NCBI RefSeq assembly: GCF_008086045.1
Contig: NZ_VSEY01000028.1
Location: 62,001 to 126,000, forward strand
Reading direction: 5' to 3'
DNA length: 64,000 nucleotides
DNA from: Nonomuraea sp. PA05
GTDB lineage: Bacteria > Actinomycetota > Actinomycetes > Streptosporangiales > Streptosporangiaceae
The translations under genes were made by a program, and so were the position numbers. The notes under the pieces were generated by a model. That model ran no database searches. It had not been told where the DNA came from and was given only the letters and a program-made list of their open reading frames with translations. Below, piece after piece: positions 18,736-26,372 of the stretch (position 1 is the first letter of the stretch; each line of letters starts with the position of its first letter).

Positions 18736-20112
18736 TCAGCCGTGGTGGCGGCCGTGGAACGACTCCTGCGTCTGGGTGTTCAGCCGTTCGGTACGGACGA
18801 ACCTGGCACTGTCGGTCAGCCGGTCACTGATCTTGATGACGTCGAGACCCTCGTGGAAGTCGGCCGCGTAGATGTAGCCGTTGTAGTAGTACGCGGACCA
18901 GACACCACCGCCGCCGCCCGCCGAGCGGGGACCGCGGTCGAAGTAGCCGATCTCCCTCGGGTTGGCGGTGTCGGTGAAGTCCCAGATCGACACGCCGCCC
19001 ATGTACCAGGCCTGCACCATGATGTCGCGGCCCTTGACGGGGATGAGCGAGCCGTTGTGCGCCACGCAGTTCTCGCTGTCGGCCTGGTAGCGCGAGATCT
19101 TGAAGTAGTTCTTGAAGACGAGCTGCCCCTTGACGATCTCGTAGATGGCGTCCGCGCCGCGGTTCGGGCCGGTGGCCTCGTTGCAGGTCGCCGCCCCGCC
19201 GCCGCCGAGCTCGTCGGTGAAGACGACCTTCCTGGCGTCGTTGGTGAAGGTGGCGGAGTGCCAGAACGCGAAGTTCGGGTCGGTCGTCCTGGCGGTGACC
19301 ACGGGGTTCAGCCGGTCGGAGATGTCGAACAGCACGCCGTCGCCCATGCACGCGCCCGCCGCGAGGTCCTTCTCGGCGAAGGTGGTGATGTCGTGGCAGC
19401 CGCTGGTCGGCACGAGCAGGCCGGGCTGGGTCTCGTTGCCGCCGTCGGGGAAGACGACCGGGGTGGCCGCGACCGCGGCGGCGGCCGGGTCCTTGAGCGG
19501 CACCTTGATGATCGAGATCTTGTCGTGCGGCGGCTGGCAGTCGGGGAAGTTCGTGGCCGGCAGGTACGACGACACGTAGATGTAGACGTTCCTGTTGCGG
19601 TCACGGCCCTTGCCCGGCACCAGGGTCAGGGTGTGGGAGCCGCAGTTGGTCTCGACGGACTTGACGTAGCGCGGGTTGGTCTTGTCGGAGATGTCGAAGA
19701 TGCGGACGCCCTCCCACGACTCCTTGATCGTGGCGCTCTGCGCCGTGCTGCTGCACGAGTCGTTGTTGCGGGAGGAGTCGACGGCCGTGAACAGCAGGTT
19801 GCCGTAGACGGACACGTCCATCTGCGAGCCGGGGCACACGACGGAGCTGACCGGCGTGGCCTTCCTCGGGTTCCTGATGTCGTAGATCGAGAAGCCGCCG
19901 TAGTTGCCGACGTAGGCGTAGTCGCCCTGGAAGGCGATGTCGGTGTTGATGGTGGCCGCGATCGCGTCGGGCTTGGGGATGTTCAGTACGTGGGTCACGT
20001 TGGGGCTGGTGACCACGGTGTCGGGCGGCGGGATGTCGGCGGCCAGCGCCGGCATTCCGGACAGCGCTAAGACGGCGGCCGCCGCGGCCATGACGAGGGA
20101 ACGGCGCTTCAC
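18736..20112 (-). CDS. Secreted LVIVD-repeat protein (beta-propeller), copy 1
   Basis: A 458-residue exported protein: signal peptide ending LAADIPP (about 1-25), then LVIVD-type repeats that form propeller blades (YAYVGNYGGFSIYDIRNPRK; GVRIFDISDKTNPRYVKSVE; GGVSIWDFTDTANPREIGYF). Several Cys pairs suggest extracellular disulfides. The GTG start has AAGGAGG upstream. It is a close paralogue of the next gene, about 100 bases away on the same strand, so the pair is a tandem duplication. Molecular function is not known; the mature protein probably acts outside the cell. Confidence 0.88.
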   Translation of the reverse strand: MKRRSLVMAAAAAVLALSGMPALAADIPPPDTVVTSPNVTHVLNIPKPDAIAATINTDIAFQGDYAYVGNYGGFSIYDIRNPRKATPVSSVVCPGSQMDVSVYGNLLFTAVDSSRNNDSCSSTAQSATIKESWEGVRIFDISDKTNPRYVKSVETNCGSHTLTLVPGKGRDRNRNVYIYVSSYLPATNFPDCQPPHDKISIIKVPLKDPAAAAVAATPVVFPDGGNETQPGLLVPTSGCHDITTFAEKDLAAGACMGDGVLFDISDRLNPVVTARTTDPNFAFWHSATFTNDARKVVFTDELGGGGAATCNEATGPNRGADAIYEIVKGQLVFKNYFKISRYQADSENCVAHNGSLIPVKGRDIMVQAWYMGGVSIWDFTDTANPREIGYFDRGPRSAGGGGGVWSAYYYNGYIYAADFHEGLDVIKISDRLTDSARFVRTERLNTQTQESFHGRHHG

Positions 20113-20171
20113 TCGGGAGCCTCCTTGATCACGTTCATGGTTGAGAACGTGCGCGTGGGATGCGGAACATG

Positions 20172-20192
20172 AAAAAGGGGAACGGGAGCCCC
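20172..20192 (-). terminator. Weak candidate terminator after LVIVD copy 2
   Basis: Read on the minus strand, GGGG-CTCCCGTT-CCCC is followed directly by TTTTTC. The stem is only four pairs, so this is a tentative call, but the T-run and the position 24 bases after the stop are right. Confidence 0.35.
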
Positions 20193-20215
20193 GGTAGGAG
20201 CCCCCGCCGCACGAT

Positions 20216-21613
20216 CTACCAGTGGCCGTGCCCGCGCTCGGGGTACGACGTCTGCGTCTGCGCGTTGAGTGAGCGCATCTTGACGCCGTTGGCCTTGTTC
20301 GTACGCCAATCGTTGATCCTCAGCACGTCCAGGCCCTGATGGAAGTCGGAGCCGTAGATGTAGCCGTTGTAGTAGTAGGCGGACCAGAAGCCGGCGAACA
20401 GCGGCCCGGCGGTGAGGTCGGGGCCGCGCTCGAAGTAGGCGATCTCCTGCGGGTGCGCGGAGTCGGTGAAGTCCACGACCGAGATCCCGCCCTGGTACCA
20501 CGCCTGCACCATGATGTCGCGGCCCTTGACCGGGATCAGCGAGCCGTTGTGGGCCACGCAGTTCTCCGTGTCGGCCTGGTGCCGCGCGATCTTGAAGTAG
20601 CTCCTGAACCGCAGTTGCCCGCGCACGATGTCGTAGTAGGCGTTGGCGCCCCTGTTCGGGCCGATGGCCTCGTTGCAGGTCGCCCGGGTGCCGCCACCGA
20701 GCTCGTCGGTGAAGATCACCTTGGTGCCGTCGTTGTTGAACGTGGCCGAGTGCCAGAACGCGAAGTTCACCTCGTCGCGCACGGTGGCGGTGACCTTGGG
20801 CCGCTCGGGGTCGCGGATGTCGAACAGCACGCCGTCACCGATGCAGGCGCCCGCGGCGATGCCCTTCTCCGGGTAGGCCGTGATGTCGTGGCAGCCCGTG
20901 GTGGTCGACTTGCCGTCCGGGTAGGGCAGTGGCACGCCGGGGAACCCGCCGTCGGGGAACAGGTTGGGCGTGGCGATGACCGTGGCGGCCTGCGGGTTCC
21001 TCAGCGGCACCTTGATGATGGAGATGAGGTCGTGCGGCGGCCGGCAGTCCGGATAGGTGTCTCTCGGGCCGTAGGAGGAGACGTAGACGTAGACGTTCTC
21101 CCTGCGGCGGTCGGGCACCAGCGTGTGCGTGTGCGAGCCGCAGACGGTCTCGATGGCCTTGACGTAGCGCGGGTTGGTCTTGTCGGAGACGTCGAAGATG
21201 CGGATGCCCTCCCACGACTCCTTGACGGTGGCGCTCTGCTCGGCGCTGCTGCAGGCGTCGCTGTCACGCGCGTAGTCGACGGAGCCGAACAGGAGGTTTC
21301 CGTAGACGGACACGTCCATCTGACCGCCGGGGCAGACGACGGAGCTGACCAGCGAGGCCCTCTTCGGGTTCCTGATGTCGTAGACGGAGAAGCCATCGTA
21401 GTTGCCGACATAGGCGTAGTCGCCCTGGAAGGCCATGTCCGTGTTGATGTTGGCCAGAGCCTGGGGCTTGGGCACGTTGGTGACGTGCTTGATGTTCGGG
21501 CTCATGACGATCTCGCCAGGAGCCGGGATGTCCGCCGCCTGCACGGGTGCCGTGACACCCGCCAGTGCGACGAACGCCGCTGCCAGGATGAGGGCTCTGC
21601 GGGGGGTTAACAC
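20216..21613 (-). CDS. Secreted LVIVD-repeat protein (beta-propeller), copy 2
   Basis: A 465-residue paralogue of the downstream gene with a signal peptide (cleavage near VQAADIPA) and the same blade motifs (YAYVGNYDGFSVYDIRNPKR; GIRIFDVSDKTNPRYVKAIE; GGISVVDFTDSAHPQEIAYF). The GTG start follows TAGGAGG and the second codon is TTA, a very rare leucine codon at this GC content. TTA-containing genes in Streptomyces depend on the bldA tRNA, so late or developmental expression is plausible. It is divergent from the DUF305 gene. Function unknown. Confidence 0.88.
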   Translation of the reverse strand: MLTPRRALILAAAFVALAGVTAPVQAADIPAPGEIVMSPNIKHVTNVPKPQALANINTDMAFQGDYAYVGNYDGFSVYDIRNPKRASLVSSVVCPGGQMDVSVYGNLLFGSVDYARDSDACSSAEQSATVKESWEGIRIFDVSDKTNPRYVKAIETVCGSHTHTLVPDRRRENVYVYVSSYGPRDTYPDCRPPHDLISIIKVPLRNPQAATVIATPNLFPDGGFPGVPLPYPDGKSTTTGCHDITAYPEKGIAAGACIGDGVLFDIRDPERPKVTATVRDEVNFAFWHSATFNNDGTKVIFTDELGGGTRATCNEAIGPNRGANAYYDIVRGQLRFRSYFKIARHQADTENCVAHNGSLIPVKGRDIMVQAWYQGGISVVDFTDSAHPQEIAYFERGPDLTAGPLFAGFWSAYYYNGYIYGSDFHQGLDVLRINDWRTNKANGVKMRSLNAQTQTSYPERGHGHW

Positions 21614-21777
21614 CGAACCTCCTATAAAGGGGGCATAAATCTACGCAATCCTCACCCTTTACGGCCACACCCGACCAGCGTCCAACCTGTCAAATTTTGT
21701 TCCGAATCGACCTCTAGGAATTTGTGCCCCTTTCACCTAGAGTGCGCATGCTGTACCGAGTTCAGTCAGGAGGCTGA

Positions 21778-22413
21778 GTGCGCGCTGCGCTCGTCGTCGT
21801 CGTGGCCTTGGCCGTCGCCCTCCCGGGTTGCAGCTCCGACACGACCCCGCAGGCCCCCAGGGCCGGCTCGTCGGCGCCCGTGATCGCACCGGGACGCCCG
21901 GGCGAGCAGGCCAAGACTCTCTCCCCGCAGGAGGCCGCCACCGCCGTGCCCTCCCCCACGGCCAACGCCGCCGACGTGAAGTACGTCCAGGACATGATCG
22001 TGCACCACCGGCAGGCCGTGGACATGGCGCTGCTCGCCCCGAACCGCGCCGCGTCCGTCAAGCTCAGGAATCTGGCCGACCGGATCCAGGACGTGCAGGG
22101 CCCCGAGATCCAGTACATGTCCTCCTGGCTGCGGGAGCAGGAGCAGACGGTGCCCGGCCACCACGCCCGCCACGACGGCATGCCCGGCATGGCGACGCCG
22201 GAGCAGCTGGAGGCGCTGAAGGCGGCCAAGGGCGCGGAGTTCGACCGGCTGTTCCTGCAGCTCATGATCAACCACCACCTGGGCGCGATCGAGATGTCGA
22301 AGCAGGTGCTGATCGGCGGGTCGCACATCAGGATCGAGGAGCTGGCCACCGACGTCAGCGTGGAGCAGGCGGCCGAGATCCGGCGCATGCAGCAGATCCA
22401 GACCACCCCCTGA
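21778..22413 (+). CDS. DUF305-family lipoprotein
   Basis: A 211-residue exported lipoprotein with a GTG start (GGAGGCTGA just upstream) and lipobox ALPGC (Cys17). The DUF305 domain is a ferritin-like four-helix fold with paired His motifs: QDMIVHHRQAVDMALL near residue 70 and QLMINHHLGAIEMSKQ near residue 165, plus a His/Met-rich GHHARHDGMPGM linker. Such proteins are linked to copper or other metal handling, which is inference here. It is divergent from the LVIVD genes. Confidence 0.9.
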   Translation: MRAALVVVVALAVALPGCSSDTTPQAPRAGSSAPVIAPGRPGEQAKTLSPQEAATAVPSPTANAADVKYVQDMIVHHRQAVDMALLAPNRAASVKLRNLADRIQDVQGPEIQYMSSWLREQEQTVPGHHARHDGMPGMATPEQLEALKAAKGAEFDRLFLQLMINHHLGAIEMSKQVLIGGSHIRIEELATDVSVEQAAEIRRMQQIQTTP

Positions 22414-22478
22414 TCTCTCGGGCCGGACGTCCGATTTCTGCAAGCCGCGACGGCGCCGCCCCGCATACCGTCGCGCAC

Positions 22479-22757
22479 ATGGAGACGAGCCTCTCGAACC
22501 TCACCGACCTGCTCAACGTCGGCCGCGTCGTGGCCGCCCGCTTCGAACGCCTCGGCATCACCCGCGTCGACCAGCTCGCGGGCCAGGACCCGCTCGACCT
22601 GTACGAGCGCATGTCGGCCGCCCGCGGCGAGCCCGAGGACCCGTGCCTGCTCGACACCCTCATGTCCGCCGTACGCCAGGCGGAGGGCGGGCCGGCGCTG
22701 CCGTGGTGGCACTACACCCCTGAGCGCAAACGGCTCCTGGCGGGCGAGCGGGCCTGA
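22479..22757 (+). CDS. Small helix-hairpin-helix protein (Cdd1/pathogenicity-locus family)
   Basis: A 92-residue protein whose first half (LTDLLNVGRVVAARFERLGITRVDQLAGQDP) is a helix-hairpin-helix, and whose second half (LYERMSAARGEPEDPCLLDTLMSAVR, then WWHYTPERKR) matches the Cdd1-type layout. The helix-hairpin-helix suggests nucleic-acid contact but no activity is established. The ATG was chosen because the conserved region begins almost at once; no strong ribosome binding site is seen. It lies 65 bases after the DUF305 gene on the same strand. Confidence 0.82.
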   Translation: METSLSNLTDLLNVGRVVAARFERLGITRVDQLAGQDPLDLYERMSAARGEPEDPCLLDTLMSAVRQAEGGPALPWWHYTPERKRLLAGERA

Positions 22758-22774
22758 GCAGGCCTGAGCAGGGC

Positions 22775-23920
22775 TCAGCGCAGGGGGCGGAAGAAGGTCC
22801 TGATGTCGTCGACGAGCAGATCGGGCGCCTCCATCGCGGCGAAGTGGCCGCCCCGGTCGAACTCCGACCAGTGCACGACGTTGTGCTCGCGCTCGGCGAT
22901 CCGGCGGACTCCGCCGTCGCCGGGGAAGACGGCGACGCCGTGCGGCACCGCCGAGTACTCGGCCGCCCCACCCCAGCCCTTCTGCCCTTCCTTGTACAGG
23001 CGGGCGGCCGAGGCCGCCGTCCCGGTGAACCAGTAGATGCTCACGTCGGTCAGCAACTCGTCCCGGTCCACCGCGTCCTCGGGCAGGTCGCGGGCCGGGT
23101 CGGTCCACTCCTTGAACTTCTCGGCGATCCACGCGAGCTGCCCCGCGGGCGAGTCGTGCAGCCCGAACGCGAGGGTCTGCGGCCGGGTGGCCTGGATGAT
23201 CGCGTAGCCGGCCGTGTCCTGGTCCTGGTACTGGCCGAGGCGGGCCAGCTCGGCGGGGGTGAGCGAGTCGAACTCCGCCGGGTCGCCGGTGGGGAACCCG
23301 AGCGCGCCGTTGACGTGCACGCCGACCACGTGCTTCGGGGCGGTGCGGCCGAGCATCGGCGAGATGACCGCGCCGCTGTCGCCGCCCTGGGCGCCGTAGC
23401 GCCGGTAGCCGAGCCGGTCCATGAGCTGTGCCCAGGCCCGCGCGACCCGCTCCAGGTCCCAGCCGGTCTCGGTGGTGGGACCGGAGAAGCCGAACCCCGG
23501 GATCGACGGGGCGACGACGTGGAAGGCGTCCGAGGGGTCGCCGCCGTGTGCCGCCGGGTCGGTGAGCGGGCCGATGACGTTCAGGAACTCGGCGACGGAG
23601 CCGGGCCAGCCGTGCGTGATGATCAGCGGCAGCGCGTCGGGCTCGGGCGAGCGGGCGTGCACGAAGTGGATGTTCTGGCCATCGATGGGGGTCGTGAACT
23701 GCGGGAAGGCGTTCAGCCTGGCCTCCGCGGCCCGCCAGTCGAAGCCGGTGCGCCAGTACTCGGCGAGCTGCTTCGCATAACCGGTGGGGACCCCGTAGGA
23801 CCAGCCCACTCCCGGCAGCTCGTCCGGCCAGCGGGTCGCCGCCAGCCGGGCGTGCAGGTCGTCGAGTTGCGCCTGCGGGATCTCGATGCGGAAGGGACGA
23901 ATGTTCGTGTCTTCGTTCAT
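22775..23920 (-). CDS. Epoxide hydrolase (microsomal/juvenile-hormone type alpha/beta-hydrolase)
   Basis: This 381-residue enzyme has the epoxide hydrolase N-terminal domain (FRIEIPQAQLDDLHARLAATRW) and an alpha/beta-hydrolase core. It shows oxyanion motif HGWPGS, nucleophile Asp in GAQGGDSGAVIS and catalytic His in RGGHFAAMEAP near the end. Such enzymes hydrolyse epoxides to diols; the natural substrate cannot be read. It is divergent from a WYL regulator, with an inverted-repeat operator in the 43-base gap, so that regulator most likely controls it. Confidence 0.93.
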   Translation of the reverse strand: MNEDTNIRPFRIEIPQAQLDDLHARLAATRWPDELPGVGWSYGVPTGYAKQLAEYWRTGFDWRAAEARLNAFPQFTTPIDGQNIHFVHARSPEPDALPLIITHGWPGSVAEFLNVIGPLTDPAAHGGDPSDAFHVVAPSIPGFGFSGPTTETGWDLERVARAWAQLMDRLGYRRYGAQGGDSGAVISPMLGRTAPKHVVGVHVNGALGFPTGDPAEFDSLTPAELARLGQYQDQDTAGYAIIQATRPQTLAFGLHDSPAGQLAWIAEKFKEWTDPARDLPEDAVDRDELLTDVSIYWFTGTAASAARLYKEGQKGWGGAAEYSAVPHGVAVFPGDGGVRRIAEREHNVVHWSEFDRGGHFAAMEAPDLLVDDIRTFFRPLR

Positions 23921-23930
23921 GTCAGCAAGG

Positions 23931-23962
23931 CTAGGGACTACCTAGGACGGGATCGGTCCTAG
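23931..23962. promoter_or_regulatory. Three-half-site operator between epoxide hydrolase and WYL regulator
   Basis: CTAGGAC (23942-23948), a 7-base spacer and GTCCTAG (23956-23962) form a perfect inverted repeat. A further direct copy CTAGGGA starts at 23931, 11 bases before. The element fills most of the shared promoter and ends one base before the regulator's ATG, as expected for a site that controls both genes. Confidence 0.7.
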
Positions 23963-23963
23963 C

Positions 23964-24953
23964 ATGAGCGTCATGTTGGAGACTTCCGCGCGACTGCTGC
24001 AACTGCTCTCGCTGTTGCAGTCCCCCCGGGACTGGCCGGGCACCGAGCTGGCCGAACGGCTCGGAGTCTCACCCCGGACGATCCGCCGCGACATCGACCG
24101 GCTGCGCGAGCTCGGTTACACCGTGCACGCCACCGCGGGGGCGCCCGGCTACCGGCTCGGCGCCGGCACCGGGCTGCCGCCGCTGCTGCTCGACGACGAC
24201 GAGGCCGTCGCGGTCGCCATCGGCCTCGGCACCGCCGCCGTCTCCGGCGTGACAGGCATCGAGGAGACCTCACTGCGCGCCCTCACCAAGCTCGAACAGG
24301 TCCTCCCGTCCCGGCTCCGGCACCGCGTCGGCACCCTGCGATCGGTCACGGTCCCGCTGGCCGGGTCCGTGGCCGAGGCCGTGGAGCCGGGCGTGCTCAC
24401 CGCGATCGCCGCGGCCGTGCGCGACCGGGAAAGCCTGCGCTTCGACTACCGCTCCCACGACGGCGCCGAGGACGCCCGCACCGCCGAGCCGTACCGGCTG
24501 GTCAACTCGGGCCGCCGCTGGTACCTGGTGGCCTGGGACACCGGCCGGGCCGGCTGGCGCACCTTCCGCGTCGACCGGCTGCGCCTGCGGACCCCCAACG
24601 GGCCCCGCTTCACGCCCCGCCGGCCGCCCGCCGACGACCTCGTCCGCTACGTCTCGGAGCGGATCTCCGTCAACCCCTACCGCTATCGCGGCCGGTTCAC
24701 CGTGCACGCGCCCGCCGGCGTGGTCGCCGCCCGGATGCCGCCGACGATCGCGCTGGTCGAGCCCGCCGGCGACGACGCCTGCGTCCTCAGCACGGGCTCG
24801 AACTCCCTGGACGAGCTGGCCGTGTGGGTCGCCCAGCTCGGCGTGCCGTTCGAGGTGCACGAGCCACCCGAGCTCGTCCGCCACCTCCGCGATCTCAGCG
24901 CCCGCCTCGCCGCCGCCATCCGCCCGGCCGACGACCCTGCGAAGAGGCTCTAG
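23964..24953 (+). CDS. WYL-domain transcriptional regulator (DeoR-type HTH)
   Basis: A 329-residue regulator with an N-terminal winged helix (about 8-60, LAERLGVSPRTIRRDIDRLRELG), a central WYL domain (about 135-215, YRLVNSGRRWYLVAWDTGRAGW) and a C-terminal WCX region. WYL domains sense nucleotides or other small ligands. No ribosome binding site is visible; the operator abuts the ATG, so the mRNA may be leaderless or start at the internal ATG three codons on. Its stop shares a CTAG with the stop of the convergent gene. Confidence 0.92.
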   Translation: MSVMLETSARLLQLLSLLQSPRDWPGTELAERLGVSPRTIRRDIDRLRELGYTVHATAGAPGYRLGAGTGLPPLLLDDDEAVAVAIGLGTAAVSGVTGIEETSLRALTKLEQVLPSRLRHRVGTLRSVTVPLAGSVAEAVEPGVLTAIAAAVRDRESLRFDYRSHDGAEDARTAEPYRLVNSGRRWYLVAWDTGRAGWRTFRVDRLRLRTPNGPRFTPRRPPADDLVRYVSERISVNPYRYRGRFTVHAPAGVVAARMPPTIALVEPAGDDACVLSTGSNSLDELAVWVAQLGVPFEVHEPPELVRHLRDLSARLAAAIRPADDPAKRL

Positions 24954-26185
24954 GAGCCCACGCGCCAGGAGTGCAGGTAGTCCTCCTGCTCGGCCGTCAG
25001 CAGGTCGATGCCGATCCCGGCGGCGGCCAGCTTGAGCCTGGCCACCTCGTGGTCGATCTCCTCGGGCACGTCGTAGACGCCGGGCGCCAGGTTGGCCCGC
25101 TCGCCGGCGAGCCACGCCACCGCGAGCGCCTGGGCGGAGAACGACATGTCCATGACGGCCGCCGGATGCCCCTCAGCGGCGGTGAGGTTCACCAGCCGCC
25201 CCTCGGCCAGCAGCAGGAGCCGCCGCCCGTCCGGCATGACGTACTCGTCGGTGTTGGGCCGCACCGCCCTGTGCACCTCGTGGGCCAGCTCGTCCAGGGC
25301 GCGCACGTCGATCTCCACGTCGAAGTGCCCCGCGTTGGCCAGGATCGCGCCGTCCCGCATCACCGACAGGTGCTCGGCCCTGATCACGTCGCGGTTGCCC
25401 GTCACGGTGACGAACAGGTCGCCCAGCAGCGCCGCCTGCGCCATCGGCCGCACCTCATACCCCTGAAGGGTCGCGTCCAGCGCCTTCACGGCGTCGATCT
25501 CGGTCACGATCACCCGCGCGCCGAACCCCTTGGCCCGCTCGGCCACCCCCCGGCCGCAGAACCCGAACCCGGCCACGACCACGGTCCGCCCGGCGAGCAT
25601 GGTGTTGGTGGCCCGCATGATCCCGTCCAGCGTCGACTGCCCGGTCCCGTACCGGTTGTCGAACATGCGCTTGGTCCGGGTGTCGTTCACGGCCACGACG
25701 GGAAACCGCAGCGCCTGCTCCGCCGCCATCTGCCGCAATCGAATGATCCCGGTCGTGGTCTCCTCACACCCACCCGTGACCCCGTCGAGCAGGTCGGTGC
25801 GCTCGGTGTGCAAGATGTTCACCAGGTCGCACCCGTCGTCCAGCACCAGCTCAGGCCCAAGGTCCAGCGCCTGATGAATGTGCCGGTAGTAGGTCGCCCG
25901 ATCAACGCCGGCACGGGCGTGCACCGCGATCCCATACCCCCGGAGCGCCTCGGCGACGTCATCCTGCGTGGACAGCGGATTGGACGCGGCCAGCGCGATC
26001 TCCGCCCCGCCCGCCTTCAACGCCCCCAGCAACACGGCGGTCTCGGCGGTGACGTGCAAGCAGGCCGCGATCCTCAGCCCGTCGAGCGGCCGCTCCACCG
26101 CGAACCGCTCACCGATCGCCGTGAGCACCGGCATCGAGCGGGCGGCCCAGGAGATCTGCCGCTCACCGCTTTCACTGAGGTCCAT
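24950..26185 (-). CDS. Archaeal/Thermotoga-type S-adenosyl(inosyl)homocysteine hydrolase homologue
   Basis: A 411-residue SAH-hydrolase-family protein, shorter than and divergent from the canonical enzyme encoded next to it. Catalytic residues are retained (EETTTGI, AVNDTRTKRMFDN) and the NAD site is present (VVVAGFGFCGRGVA). Two features differ: the substrate motif is HVTAE instead of HMTIQ, and the C-terminal Lys/Tyr tail that reaches into the neighbouring subunit's NAD site is missing. HxTxE is typical of archaeal and Thermotoga enzymes, some of which prefer S-inosylhomocysteine. The ATG has AAGG upstream. Substrate is inferred. Confidence 0.85.
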   Translation of the reverse strand: MDLSESGERQISWAARSMPVLTAIGERFAVERPLDGLRIAACLHVTAETAVLLGALKAGGAEIALAASNPLSTQDDVAEALRGYGIAVHARAGVDRATYYRHIHQALDLGPELVLDDGCDLVNILHTERTDLLDGVTGGCEETTTGIIRLRQMAAEQALRFPVVAVNDTRTKRMFDNRYGTGQSTLDGIMRATNTMLAGRTVVVAGFGFCGRGVAERAKGFGARVIVTEIDAVKALDATLQGYEVRPMAQAALLGDLFVTVTGNRDVIRAEHLSVMRDGAILANAGHFDVEIDVRALDELAHEVHRAVRPNTDEYVMPDGRRLLLLAEGRLVNLTAAEGHPAAVMDMSFSAQALAVAWLAGERANLAPGVYDVPEEIDHEVARLKLAAAGIGIDLLTAEQEDYLHSWRVGS

Positions 26186-26318
26186 GGCCAACCTTAAACC
26201 GAAGAAGACGGCCAAGGTCACGCTCGTCACGGCGCCCGGCCCGTTGGCCTTCACGACCGGCCATGACAGGCGGAGGTGACGTCGGCGCGTGCGGGGGTGC
26301 TGGCCCGCCGTAAAGAAT

Positions 26319-26362
26319 CAAAAACGGAAAGCTCCGGGAGGCGATGTACCACCCCCCGGAGC
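26319..26362 (-). terminator. Rho-independent terminator after ahcY
   Basis: GCTCCGGG (26331-26338) pairs perfectly with CCCGGAGC (26355-26362). On the minus strand the stem is followed by TTTCCGTTTTTG. It lies 10 bases past the ahcY stop and would separate ahcY from the downstream homologue. Confidence 0.8.
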
Positions 26363-26372
26363 TTCTTTCTTA

